From NCBI GenBank assembly GCA_902497215.1, contig CABVEH010000014.1, forward strand, positions 1 through 12,694: a DNA stretch of 12,694 nucleotides, in the 5' to 3' direction. The notes below the pieces were generated by a model. That model was given only the letters and a program-made list of their open reading frames with translations, was not told where the DNA came from and searched no databases. The DNA is from an uncultured Eggerthellaceae bacterium. GTDB lineage: Bacteria; Actinomycetota; Coriobacteriia; Coriobacteriales; Eggerthellaceae. This document shows, in pieces, positions 1 to 6,566 of the stretch (positions are counted from its first letter, which is position 1; each line of letters starts with the position of its first letter). A program made the position numbers and the translations under genes.

Positions 1-865
1 CCGCACAGCTGCTCCGCTCGAGAAGCTGCGCATGGCTCTCCGTCCAGGTCGACCCAGTGTTCACCAGCACCAGCGAGAACTCCGCCGACAACAGGTCGAG
101 CACCTCCGCCAGGTGCGAGCACAGCTCTTCCGACCTTTCCAGGCGCTTGGGCGCCGAAACCAGCGAAGGAACCCCGTCCTGCGCCGCCGCAGAAAGGCTG
201 GCCACGTTAGACGGGTCCTCAAGTGCGTCGTCTATGCTTATCGAAGGAACCTTCCCTAGAGCGTGGCCCATGTCGCCGAACTGAAGGTCGCAGTCGACCA
301 CCACCGTCTTGAAGTCACGTCGGCTGCACATGAACGCAGCGATGGCGACGACCGCGCTCTTGCCCACGCCGCCGCTTCCGCTCATCACCGACAGCACGAA
401 CGCCGCCGGGTCCTTCTTCGGAACTATGGGCGGCACCAGCCTGAGCGCTTCGAGCCGTGTGGGGTCCTTCGCTGCAGACCGCTTGCGCTTTTCGGAATGG
501 AACCTCTCGCAGAACTCGGGCAGCGACAGCGTGCCCGTCAGGGCCGCTTGGGATGCCCGGCTGATGTCCGACCCGCTGGGAGACGCGGCAACCAGGTACA
601 CGGGTAGCATGCCGTTGTCGGCCCGCAAGGCCGCGGCCAGGTTTATGGCCGAAACGTCGTCGCTCGACGCGATCCACGCCTCGTCTATCCGGCCGGATTC
701 CATTGCGCCGTCGTTCCTTGCGGCCTCCCTGGCGCATTCCCTCGCCTTCGAGGCGTCAGCCACGGGAACGAGCCAGTCCATCGAATCAAGCTGCACGTCG
801 TCCAGCCCGATAAGGCCCGGATGCAGGATGCTCTCCCTGTCCGCGCCCAGAAGTATCTTTCCCAT
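1..865 (-). CDS. TadZ/CpaE-type pilus assembly ATPase (C-terminus cut by window edge)
   Basis: This frame is open from an ATG at 865-863 to the left edge, showing 288 residues with no stop. Residues 163-170 read GSGGVGKS, a ParA/MinD-type deviant Walker A. Residues 188-200 (VVVDCDLQFGDMG) match the second aspartate motif, whose DLQFGD form is typical of CpaE/TadZ. LVLVNTGS near 265-272 fits the Walker B strand. Residues 1-150 form a separate N-terminal domain, probably the degenerate receiver-like domain of this family. TadZ/CpaE proteins localise the Tad (Flp) pilus machine at the inner membrane. The start follows an AGGGGG ribosome site and lies 9 nt after the cpaB stop, so the two are co-transcribed. 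The family call is firm; which of the names TadZ or CpaE applies is not. Confidence 0.85.
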   Translation of the reverse strand, partial: MGKILLGADRESILHPGLIGLDDVQLDSMDWLVPVADASKARECAREAARNDGAMESGRIDEAWIASSDDVSAINLAAALRADNGMLPVYLVAASPSGSDISRASQAALTGTLSLPEFCERFHSEKRKRSAAKDPTRLEALRLVPPIVPKKDPAAFVLSVMSGSGGVGKSAVVAIAAFMCSRRDFKTVVVDCDLQFGDMGHALGKVPSISIDDALEDPSNVASLSAAAQDGVPSLVSAPKRLERSEELCSHLAEVLDLLSAEFSLVLVNTGSTWTESHAQLLERSSCA

Positions 866-874
866 AACCGCCCC

Positions 875-1540
875 CTATTCCTGCGCCGAGTCCGAAGACG
901 GCAGCGCGAAGTAGACCTGCAGGTTCTCGGACGCCGCCACAAGCTCCTCCACGGCGTCAGGTTTCACGGCCAAGGTCACCCAGGCGCTCGCCGACCCCAA
1001 GGAGGTGTCGGCAGCCATGCTTGTGGCCAGCACCTGCGCGCCGGTTGCCAGGCGCGTCGTCGAGCTGGGGCCGACCGCGTATACGTCGGCGAACATCCCC
1101 GCCGACAAGGCACCGCCCACGGCTTGCACGTCGCGGGCCGGCACGCTTACGGCGACCATGCCAGACGGCACGTCTATCTCTGACGCGTCGAAGCCGAAGC
1201 GGGACGAGGAGACCACTTCGCCGGCCAGTATCGTGGACCCGGCCTGCTTCCCCACCGCTTCCTTCTTGTCGGTGACGGCGTTGACGGGAAGCAGCGTGGC
1301 GACCCACGTGCGCGTCTCCACGTCGCCGTCGAGTATCGTCTCACCGGCCGGAATGTCGCGCTTGGCTACGCATACGTCCACCTGGTCTCCCCCGTATTTG
1401 GCCAACATGTCGGCCTGGGCCGCCTGGGCCTGATCGTTCACTTGCACGACGTACGCCCCTACGCACAGGGCGCACATCGCGCCGCACGCCAGCCCCACGG
1501 CGACGGACCGGTTTCTTCTGGACAGCTTGAACTTCGGCAT
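875..1540 (-). CDS. cpaB: Flp pilus assembly protein CpaB/RcpC (SAF domain)
   Basis: Translation gives 221 aa. A short basic N-terminus (residues 1-11) is followed by one membrane helix at about 13-33. A SAF-type domain spans about 55-112, with AKRDIPAGETI at 59-69 and a buried LAGEVV at 105-110. A second module has VPSGMVAVSVPARDVQAVGG at 124-143 followed by GMFADVYAV, the usual RcpC/CpaB core. The family sits on the outer face of the inner membrane and supports the Tad secretin or pilus channel. I chose the ATG at 1540 because it carries an AGGCGAGGTG ribosome site; the same frame stays open upstream, but that extension is Arg-rich and unlike the family. The tadZ/cpaE gene follows after 9 nt. 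The protein is somewhat short for CpaB, as is common in Actinobacteria. Confidence 0.88.
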   Translation of the reverse strand: MPKFKLSRRNRSVAVGLACGAMCALCVGAYVVQVNDQAQAAQADMLAKYGGDQVDVCVAKRDIPAGETILDGDVETRTWVATLLPVNAVTDKKEAVGKQAGSTILAGEVVSSSRFGFDASEIDVPSGMVAVSVPARDVQAVGGALSAGMFADVYAVGPSSTTRLATGAQVLATSMAADTSLGSASAWVTLAVKPDAVEELVAASENLQVYFALPSSDSAQE

Positions 1541-1832
1541 CTGCACCTCGCCTTTCTCGCTGCGCCCAGTATGACCACGCGGTTCGAAACCGCGGTTACA
1601 GAAAGCCGACATGCAGCAAGGCGCGAATCCGCCTGCAGGCAATGGCGCCGCCTTGGCCCCGACGGCCCTGAAGCTTTCCTGGCGCCGAGCCGTGGCTTGG
1701 CGCCAACGCGCATAGGACTTCTCCCGAACTAAACCGTTCCGTCTCGAAACAGTGCAGCACGAGCCGCGGCGACGCTTCGCCACGGGAAGGCGCTTATCAT
1801 GTACAGGAACGAAGAAGCGAAAAGGAGTGCCT
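1541..1832. other. Divergent spacer between cpaB and ppx/gppA
   Basis: About 290 nt with no convincing gene. It must hold the promoters of the Tad genes (minus) and the phosphatase (plus), but I see no clear -35/-10 pair on either strand. It is rich in inverted repeats: CGCGGTT at 1578-1584 pairs with AACCGCG at 1588-1594 across a 3-nt loop, 38 nt before the cpaB start, and a 24-nt hairpin with GGCGCC ends lies at 1681-1704. No known riboswitch consensus could be matched. Confidence 0.5.
1578..1594. promoter_or_regulatory. 7-bp perfect hairpin in cpaB leader
   Basis: CGCGGTT (1578-1584) and AACCGCG (1588-1594) are perfectly complementary around a CGA loop. It lies 38 nt upstream of the cpaB ATG, beyond the ribosome site. 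It could be a leader-RNA hairpin or a protein operator. No function is shown by the sequence. Confidence 0.35.
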
Positions 1833-2804
1833 ATGCGGCGCATCGGGATAATCGACCTGGGCTCGAACACGATAAGGCTCGTCGTGTACGAGCCAAGGCG
1901 GCACCTGCGGTCGAAGCGGCCTACCGACGGTGAATTGTCGTTCGATGACAGGTGGGACGACGGTGGAAAACGGCCGTTCCGCGAACTGATGGACAAGAAG
2001 AAGGTGGCGGGCCTTTCCGCCTACGTCGTCGACGGAAGCCTGACTTCCGAGGGAATAGACCGCGCAATCGACGTGCTCAAGGGGCTGGAAAGGGCTGCCG
2101 AGGGCATCGGATGCGACAAGATCCACGTGTTTGCGACGGCAGTCGTCCGCAACTGCAAGAACTCGAAGCAGGCCGCGGCGCATATAAGCGACGGCGCCAG
2201 GGTGAAGCTGGACGTCCTGAGCGCTGAAGACGAGGCGCATCTGGGGTTCGTGGGGGCCACATGCGACCGCAGGATATCCGACGGGACGCTTATCGACATC
2301 GGCGGCGGGTCCACCGAGCTGACGGCCATCCGCAACGGGCGCGACGTCCACGACCTCAGCATCCCCCAGGGGAGCGTGTCGTCGTACGCCGAGTTCGTCA
2401 GCCTCATACTTCCCAAGCCGGACGAGGCCGACGCGATCCGCAAGGCGTTCGCAGCGAAGCTGGACGGAATAAAGGGCCTCGGCGACTTCGAGTCGGCGAA
2501 GCTCTACGGAATCGGAGGAAGCGTTCGCGCCGTGGACAAGCTTTACGCCACCGCCTACATGGACGGCAAGCGTCCCGAGACCCTAAGCCTGGACCAGGTC
2601 GAATCGCTGCGGAAGCTTCTGCGCAAAGACCCGTCAAGGTTCGCCCATGCGGCCACCAAGGCTGTCCCCGAGCGCATGCATACCGTCACCACCGGCATGA
2701 TCATCGTCCATTCGCTGATGAAGCGGCTTGGCGCACAGACGCTGGAAGTATGCAAGTACGGCGTCCGCGAAGGCTACCTGCTCGAACGCGTCCTGAAGAT
2801 GTAG
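1833..2804 (+). CDS. Ppx/GppA-family phosphatase (short form)
   Basis: The protein has 323 aa and belongs to the actin-fold exopolyphosphatase / guanosine pentaphosphate phosphohydrolase family. Motifs in order: GIIDLGSNTIRLVVYE (5-20), the first phosphate loop; ATAVVRNCKNS (101-111); SAEDEAHLGFVGA (130-142), containing the catalytic acidic residue region; LIDIGGGSTEL (153-163), the second phosphate loop; and YGIGGSVRAVDKLY (225-238). The length fits the short form without the C-terminal HD domains of E. coli Ppx/GppA, as in mycobacterial and corynebacterial homologues. A charged insert (about 21-50) sits between the first phosphate loop and the following helix. The ATG at 1833 was chosen because AAAGGAG lies just upstream at 1821-1827; an in-frame start at 1752 is open but unsupported. 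Whether it acts on polyphosphate or pppGpp cannot be told. Confidence 0.9.
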   Translation: MRRIGIIDLGSNTIRLVVYEPRRHLRSKRPTDGELSFDDRWDDGGKRPFRELMDKKKVAGLSAYVVDGSLTSEGIDRAIDVLKGLERAAEGIGCDKIHVFATAVVRNCKNSKQAAAHISDGARVKLDVLSAEDEAHLGFVGATCDRRISDGTLIDIGGGSTELTAIRNGRDVHDLSIPQGSVSSYAEFVSLILPKPDEADAIRKAFAAKLDGIKGLGDFESAKLYGIGGSVRAVDKLYATAYMDGKRPETLSLDQVESLRKLLRKDPSRFAHAATKAVPERMHTVTTGMIIVHSLMKRLGAQTLEVCKYGVREGYLLERVLKM

Positions 2805-2823
2805 GGCGTTCGCGCAGCGCCGT

Positions 2824-2850
2824 GCTTTATTTCGCGAAACGAAATAAAGC
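2824..2850. terminator. Bidirectional terminator-like hairpin between convergent genes
   Basis: An 11-bp perfect stem, GCTTTATTTCG (2824-2834) with CGAAATAAAGC (2840-2850), closes a CGAAA loop. The stem is A/T-rich in its arms, so each strand carries its own T stretch. It begins 20 nt after the ppx/gppA stop, and its last base is also the last base of the TAG stop of the minus-strand gene, so it can serve both. Confidence 0.7.
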
Positions 2851-3530
2851 TATTGAATGGGGCCTCTGTAATGACTCTGCGGATGGTCCACGGGGCGTCC
2901 TTGGGGCTTGTAGATGCGCGTATGCGGAGAGTCAAGCGCGATCAGGCTCTGAATCTCGTCGTAGGTGTAGCCCTTGTTCTCGAAGATGCGGCCCTTCAAG
3001 CGCTCAAGAAGGTTCGCGGACTCCCATTCCTCGCCTTCCGACAGGCCTTTCCACTCCTCCTTGATGCCAATGGCCACAACGCTGGCCACGGCGATGCGCA
3101 GCTTGGTCAGCTCGGGCACGTGGATCTCGTAGCAAAGGCCCTTGTCCTTGAACTCCACCAGCTTCACGTGCACTGCCTTGTGGTCGTAGCTGGTAAGGGT
3201 TTCCTCCACGATGTTGAACGGCGGCTCGTTGAAGCTTCCGTAAAGGTCCCACACCATGCCTTCGACGTAGTAGTGCTTCTCGATCACGTAGGTGTGCAGG
3301 ATGTACTCGTAGCGCTCGTAGCGGATGTAGTAGTTCAGCACGCGGTTGTCAGGCTTGATAAGCCCCACTTCACCGCCCATGCGGCCCCAGATCTGCACGG
3401 GGTCCTTTTCGGACTTCCAACCCTTCTTGCATTTGAACTGCAGGAATATCTCGCCGTCCTCGTACCAGGTGTCGAAGTCCTCGTGCTTGGCGATGGCATC
3501 CTTCTGCATGTATACCTTGTTGAACTTCAC
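2850..3530 (-). CDS. Conserved-looking protein of unknown function, 226 aa
   Basis: I do not recognise this protein with confidence. The frame has a clean ribosome site (GAGGGG, 8 nt before a GTG start at 3530) and normal G/C-ending codons, so it is real. There is no signal peptide, membrane helix or metal motif. Residues about 60-110 are rich in Tyr and short beta-like stretches, and a single hydrophobic helix (LRIAVASVVAIGIKEEW) follows at about 145-161. This strands-then-buried-helix plan loosely recalls tubby C2/LURP-one-like proteins, but that is a guess only. The C-terminal tail (about 205-226) is Pro- and His-rich and probably disordered. It lies 88 nt downstream of the YkgJ-type gene and has its own candidate promoter. 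Confidence 0.75.
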   Translation of the reverse strand: MKFNKVYMQKDAIAKHEDFDTWYEDGEIFLQFKCKKGWKSEKDPVQIWGRMGGEVGLIKPDNRVLNYYIRYERYEYILHTYVIEKHYYVEGMVWDLYGSFNEPPFNIVEETLTSYDHKAVHVKLVEFKDKGLCYEIHVPELTKLRIAVASVVAIGIKEEWKGLSEGEEWESANLLERLKGRIFENKGYTYDEIQSLIALDSPHTRIYKPQGRPVDHPQSHYRGPIQ

Positions 3531-3561
3531 GCGCGCCCCTCACTGTTCGGGTGTTTCATAC

Positions 3562-3567
3562 ATTCTA
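3562..3567 (-). promoter_or_regulatory. Candidate -10 (TAGAAT) for the 226-aa gene
   Basis: TAGAAT on the minus strand, 31 nt upstream of the GTG start. The same hexamer stands in front of the amidohydrolase and mscL. I see no good -35 at 16-18 nt, so the call rests on the hexamer and its position. Confidence 0.45.
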
Positions 3568-3618
3568 CCGTGAATGAAAGCGCATGACGGAAGTTGCGCG
3601 TGTCAGGGGACGTACGCC

Positions 3619-4059
3619 TCACAAAGAGTCTATGTACTTCTGCATCTCGTCGTCGATGAGGCCTTCGCCGAAATAGTCTATCTCGCGGGCGTCGCGGAAG
3701 TCGCCATGAAGCCATGCGCCACGCATGTCGAGCCAATGGCGGTCGGACTCGCGTTCCACTTCGGGATGCTCGGCAAGTATGGCGTTGCGGGTACGCTCAC
3801 AGCTGTGAAGCCGGCATGTCTGCGAACGCACGGGCCACACCATGCAACGCTTGTCCTCGTCGAGCAACGGGCAGGTGAACGGGCCGTTGTCGCGAGCCAC
3901 CACGCCATTCTCGTCAATGTATTCGCGGATTCGCTCCACCTCTTCAAGCGTGATGGCAACGATGCGTATGTTGCAGCAGTTCCCGCACTGCCTGCATCCC
4001 TCATACCCGTTGAGTTCGGTTGCTGTATTCCTGCTTTCCATGCCCATAGGATAACCCAT
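3619..4059 (-). CDS. YkgJ-type cysteine-cluster (Zn/Fe-binding) protein
   Basis: A 146-aa protein with eight cysteines in the spacing of the YkgJ/Fe-S cluster-type family: C22xxC25xxC28C29 near the N-terminus, then C63 (TCPLL), C72, C82 and C87. Members bind zinc or an iron-sulfur centre; their biochemical role is mostly unknown. The C-terminal third is acidic and helical. The start is uncertain: ATG codons at 4059, 4047 and 4041 all lack a ribosome site, and all keep the full cysteine set. A TATCCT sequence (4048-4053, minus) is placed so that transcription could begin at the 4041 ATG, giving a leaderless message. The first ATG lies only 9 nt from an inverted-repeat element, which supplies whatever lies upstream. 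Confidence 0.85.
   Translation of the reverse strand: MGYPMGMESRNTATELNGYEGCRQCGNCCNIRIVAITLEEVERIREYIDENGVVARDNGPFTCPLLDEDKRCMVWPVRSQTCRLHSCERTRNAILAEHPEVERESDRHWLDMRGAWLHGDFRDAREIDYFGEGLIDDEMQKYIDSL
4048..4053 (-). promoter_or_regulatory. Possible -10 (TATCCT) giving a leaderless YkgJ-type mRNA
   Basis: TATCCT on the minus strand with exactly 6 nt between it and the ATG at 4041-4039. No ribosome site precedes any of the three candidate starts, which favours a leaderless transcript. The -35 region would fall inside the neighbouring inverted repeat and is weak. Confidence 0.3.
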
Positions 4060-4067
4060 TGCGCGTG

Positions 4068-4169
4068 CGTGACAGTGGTCGGGTCATTTGTCACATTGCG
4101 GAGAGTGGCAAACCGACAAGTATGGTTTCTTTCGCAATGACCCGACCACTGTCACGGACCACTGTCACG
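4068..4169. repeat. REP/MITE-like element: 21-bp inverted repeat plus 13-bp tandem repeat
   Basis: Positions 4068-4088 are the exact reverse complement of 4136-4156 (21 bp, no mismatch), with 47 nt between. Pairing resumes as GCG (4098-4100) with CGC (4133-4135) after a 9-nt one-sided bulge, and an inner AAACC/GGTTT stem can form. The outermost 13 bases of the right arm, GACCACTGTCACG, occur twice in tandem (4144-4156 and 4157-4169). There is no open reading frame inside. Such palindromic units resemble REP sequences moved by RAYT transposases or small MITEs, but no transposase is in the window. Confidence 0.75.
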
Positions 4170-4172
4170 CAT

Positions 4173-4194
4173 TTCGTCCGGCAGGACGAAGTAT
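4173..4194. repeat. Recurring 22-nt hairpin, copy 1
   Basis: TTCGTCC (4173-4179), loop GGCA, GGACGAA (4184-4190), followed by GTAT. On the minus strand this 22-nt string is the same as 6648-6669 on the plus strand except for one loop base. It lies directly beyond the terminator of the MFS gene. Confidence 0.7.
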
Positions 4195-4227
4195 AAAAAA
4201 GAAGGGGCCCCCGCTTGGGGCCCCTTC
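4191..4227 (-). terminator. Rho-independent terminator of the MFS gene
   Basis: On the minus strand, GAAGGGGCCCC pairs with GGGGCCCCTTC (11 bp, arms 4217-4227 and 4201-4211, 5-nt loop) and is followed by TTTTTTATAC. It lies 34 nt after the MFS stop codon. This is the clearest intrinsic terminator in the window. Confidence 0.92.
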
Positions 4228-4261
4228 CAGGTCGGATGAAACCGACTGGTGCGACTTGACT

Positions 4262-6028
4262 CTACTTGTAGAGCTTGTCGACGCCAGCAGCCTTCTCCTT
4301 GCCAAGGCCCATTCCGCCAAACACGAAGAAGTAGATGAACGGAAGGAGCATGGCGATGAGCATGATCGGGAGAGCCATGTCGGTCTTGGAGAAGCCGGGG
4401 ATGGCCAGCGGGCAAACGATGCAACCGATGAAGTTGATGATCACCACGCCGATCATGATGTAGAAGCGACCGTTGCCGTCCGTCTCGGAGAGCGGATTCT
4501 CCTCGGTCATCTTCTGGAGCTGGTCCATGGTCTTGCCGCCGGTGTTCTTGACGAACAGCAGGGGCTGCTGGAGGCCGAGCACGAACGGGATGAGCAGGAC
4601 GAGAACGACCATCGACCAGTTGTTGGACATGGTGCCGTTGACGTCATGCTGGAACATTGCCAGACCGGCAGCAGCGCCGAGAACGATGGACGAGCCGGAG
4701 CCACCGAAGCGGGCGAACGCCTGGCACCAGGAAGTGCCGGTGTTGCGCAGCGTGGTGGGATAGGACTCGGGCATCAGCGGCTGAACGGCGGTGATGGCGT
4801 AGTTCAGGCAGAAGCCGAAGAGCAGCATCAGGAAGATGCAGGGAACGAAGTTGCCAGCAGCAGCGCCAGCCAGCGGAGCGCCGTTCACAGGAGCCTCGCC
4901 GGGGAACATAGGCACGAACACGGAGCAGGCGATGATGGCGATGATGCAGGCCACCCAGCCGATCCACAGTGCGCGCTTACGTCCGATGGCGTCGGAGATG
5001 AAGCCGACGACGATGTTGGATGCGATAGCAGCAACGTTGTTCCAAGTCTGCAGAGTAACGGACTCAGCAGGGGTGAAGCCATTGCCCTGGAACCAGGTGG
5101 GGATCCAGGCGTTCATGCCATAGACGCAGAACTGGCCGACGAAGTAAGCGGACCAGATGGCGCAGGTGGCAACGATGAACTTGCTGGAGAACAGAACCGC
5201 CGGGCCAGACTTCGCAGGCTTCGGAGGAACGATCAGCAGGTTGGGATCGAACTCGACGTCAACGTGACGGGTGGCCTTGACGATCTGGGTAAGGCGAGCG
5301 CACGCCTTCTCCTTCTGGCCATGGTTGGCGTACCAGTGCGGGGTCTCATGCATGCAGAAGAACAGGATGATTCCGTAAACCACAGGCAGAGCGCCGATCA
5401 GGTAGCAAAGACGCCAGTTCTGGCAGAGCTCTTCGCCCTTGACCATGATGGTGCCGTCGGTGAGGCCAGGGATGATCGGGTTCGGGTTGGAGCAGATGGG
5501 AGCAGCAACCAGACCAGCGATAACCCAGCCCATGACCATGAAGGCCATGCCGAAGGTAACGAAGATGCCGCGCTGCTTGGAGGGCATGCTCTCGGAGAAC
5601 ACCGTGGTGACGACCGGGATGCAGGAGCCCACGCCGAAGCCAGCGATCAGGCGGAACGCGCAGAAGAACGCGTAGTCAGGCGCGAAGGCCTGGGGCAGCG
5701 TGAACAGACCATAGAAGATAACCGCGATGGTGAGCATCTTCTTACGGCCGATGGCGTCGGACATGATGCCTCCGACGGCGCCGCCGAGAACCATGCCGAG
5801 CAGGCCCCAAGTGGTCAGCGAGCCGGTAAGTGCGGCGATGGGCTGGCCAGCAGCGATCTGCTCTGCAAAGAACGTAGGTGCAACGTAAGTGTTGGTGGAA
5901 TTAACGATCATGAAGTCATAGCCGTCGAAGATCATGGCGAATGCCAGGAGGACGAACACGACCCAGGTGTGGCTGGAAATGCCAGCGCGGTCGATGACCT
6001 CAGATACTGTGAACTCTTTACCGTCCAT
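4262..6028 (-). CDS. MFS transporter, aromatic-acid:H+ symporter-like, C-terminally extended
   Basis: A 588-aa membrane protein. TM1 contains DGYD (35-38), the charged motif of the aromatic acid:H+ symporter (AAHS) family. The loop between TM2 and TM3 has GGIMSDAIGRKKML (86-99), MFS motif A, and the second half repeats it as GFISDAIGRKRAL. Arg126 in FRLIAGFGVG matches motif B. A long extracytoplasmic loop follows TM5. After the usual 12 helices come a hydrophilic linker and two more strongly hydrophobic segments, so about 14 helices are likely. The substrate is not readable; a small organic acid is plausible from the family. The start is the ATG at 6028, 5 nt after AGGGGG; a TTG one codon upstream is less likely. 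No enzyme or regulator gene is adjacent, and the gene has its own terminator, so it is transcribed alone. Confidence 0.9.
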   Translation of the reverse strand: MDGKEFTVSEVIDRAGISSHTWVVFVLLAFAMIFDGYDFMIVNSTNTYVAPTFFAEQIAAGQPIAALTGSLTTWGLLGMVLGGAVGGIMSDAIGRKKMLTIAVIFYGLFTLPQAFAPDYAFFCAFRLIAGFGVGSCIPVVTTVFSESMPSKQRGIFVTFGMAFMVMGWVIAGLVAAPICSNPNPIIPGLTDGTIMVKGEELCQNWRLCYLIGALPVVYGIILFFCMHETPHWYANHGQKEKACARLTQIVKATRHVDVEFDPNLLIVPPKPAKSGPAVLFSSKFIVATCAIWSAYFVGQFCVYGMNAWIPTWFQGNGFTPAESVTLQTWNNVAAIASNIVVGFISDAIGRKRALWIGWVACIIAIIACSVFVPMFPGEAPVNGAPLAGAAAGNFVPCIFLMLLFGFCLNYAITAVQPLMPESYPTTLRNTGTSWCQAFARFGGSGSSIVLGAAAGLAMFQHDVNGTMSNNWSMVVLVLLIPFVLGLQQPLLFVKNTGGKTMDQLQKMTEENPLSETDGNGRFYIMIGVVIINFIGCIVCPLAIPGFSKTDMALPIMLIAMLLPFIYFFVFGGMGLGKEKAAGVDKLYK

Positions 6029-6440
6029 CAATACCCCCTAGATAAGGATAGTTTCACGATTCCGCCGCTTGATGGAAAGCAGACGGAACGCCTTGGAAGT
6101 TTCGACCCACGCGGTAGCAAGACTGGCTTTGCGACGAGAATTAAGGGTATTGCGAACATCTCAATCATCTAGGGCTGCTGAGGTGTGCGTAATAGCTAGA
6201 GAAAACCCCTGCTTGGACAAGGATTGCTCGACCCCTTCGAGACTACGCCGCAGTCAGAAGAAACGACCGCGCGTAATCCTCCTTTCAGTCTTCTCTTCCC
6301 ATGTTGATGATTTGTCTATTAAAGAACTCAGCCAAGATTTCCTTTATAGGCAAATCACACCGTTCGCGCTTGTTTTGCAGCCACTTACGGCGCAAAAAAC
6401 GCGTTGTATGTAGGATATGTGATGAAGGTAGCAAGGTCAA

Positions 6441-6480
6441 TACAAAACTTCAGGGCCGAAGAATGTTTTCCTCGACCCTG
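6441..6480 (-). terminator. Weak terminator-like hairpin
   Basis: CAGGG-C-CGA (6451-6459) pairs with TCG-A-CCCTG (6472-6480) around a 12-nt loop. On the minus strand it is followed by AAGTTTTGTATT. It could stop minus-strand transcripts that read past the FKBP gene and antisense to the tRNA. The U-tract is poor, so the call is tentative. Confidence 0.3.
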
Positions 6481-6540
6481 AAAAAACGCCCTGCCCAGAC
6501 GCAAATGTTTCCGGCTTGCACGCGCTGGGAAACCCGCGAT

Positions 6541-6549
6541 TGTGCTAAT
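6541..6549 (+). promoter_or_regulatory. Extended -10 of tRNA-Val
   Basis: TGTGCTAAT: a TG motif one base before GCTAAT, ending 17 nt before the tRNA. No good -35 lies at 16-18 nt; a TTGCAC at 6516-6521 is too far, consistent with an extended -10 promoter. Confidence 0.45.
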
Positions 6550-6566
6550 ATTTGCGTTTCGAACGT

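Larger units (their letters stand above)
6029..6566. other. Non-coding spacer between MFS gene and tRNA-Val
   Basis: About 540 nt, visibly more A/T-rich than its surroundings. It must carry the MFS promoter (minus) and the tRNA promoter (plus). On the minus strand a TTGAGA ... TAATTC pair (about 6133-6159) has a 15-nt spacing and is only a weak promoter candidate. Apart from the hairpin at 6451-6480 and the tRNA -10, I see nothing else. The open frame at 6069-6413 has no ribosome site and unlikely composition. Confidence 0.5.

Noticed and set aside
309..914. Plus-strand 201-codon open frame opposite the Tad ATPase gene
   Set aside because: The minus strand encodes a clear ParA/MinD-type ATPase in this interval; the plus frame is low-complexity Ser/Ala-rich.
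1752..1832. Earlier in-frame start for the Ppx/GppA protein
   Set aside because: The extension is Arg/Lys-rich and precedes the family's normal first strand; the ATG at 1833 has a clear ribosome site.
4068..4169. CRISPR-like repeats
   Set aside because: Only two direct copies in immediate tandem, with no spacers; the rest is one inverted arm.
4088..6172. Plus-strand open frame of 694 codons opposite the MFS gene
   Set aside because: It mirrors the MFS codons, is very rich in His, Asp, Glu and Gly, has no ribosome site at its start and no family resemblance. It results from codon bias on the other strand, though its length is striking.
6040..6180. Minus-strand leader of the MFS gene contains GCAAAGCC and GCTACCG, words seen in cyclic di-GMP-I riboswitches
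   Set aside because: The tetraloop hairpin and the helices that must flank these words are absent, so it does not fold as that class.
6069..6413. Plus-strand 114-codon open frame in the MFS-tRNA spacer
   Set aside because: No ribosome site, unlike codon use, no recognisable domain.
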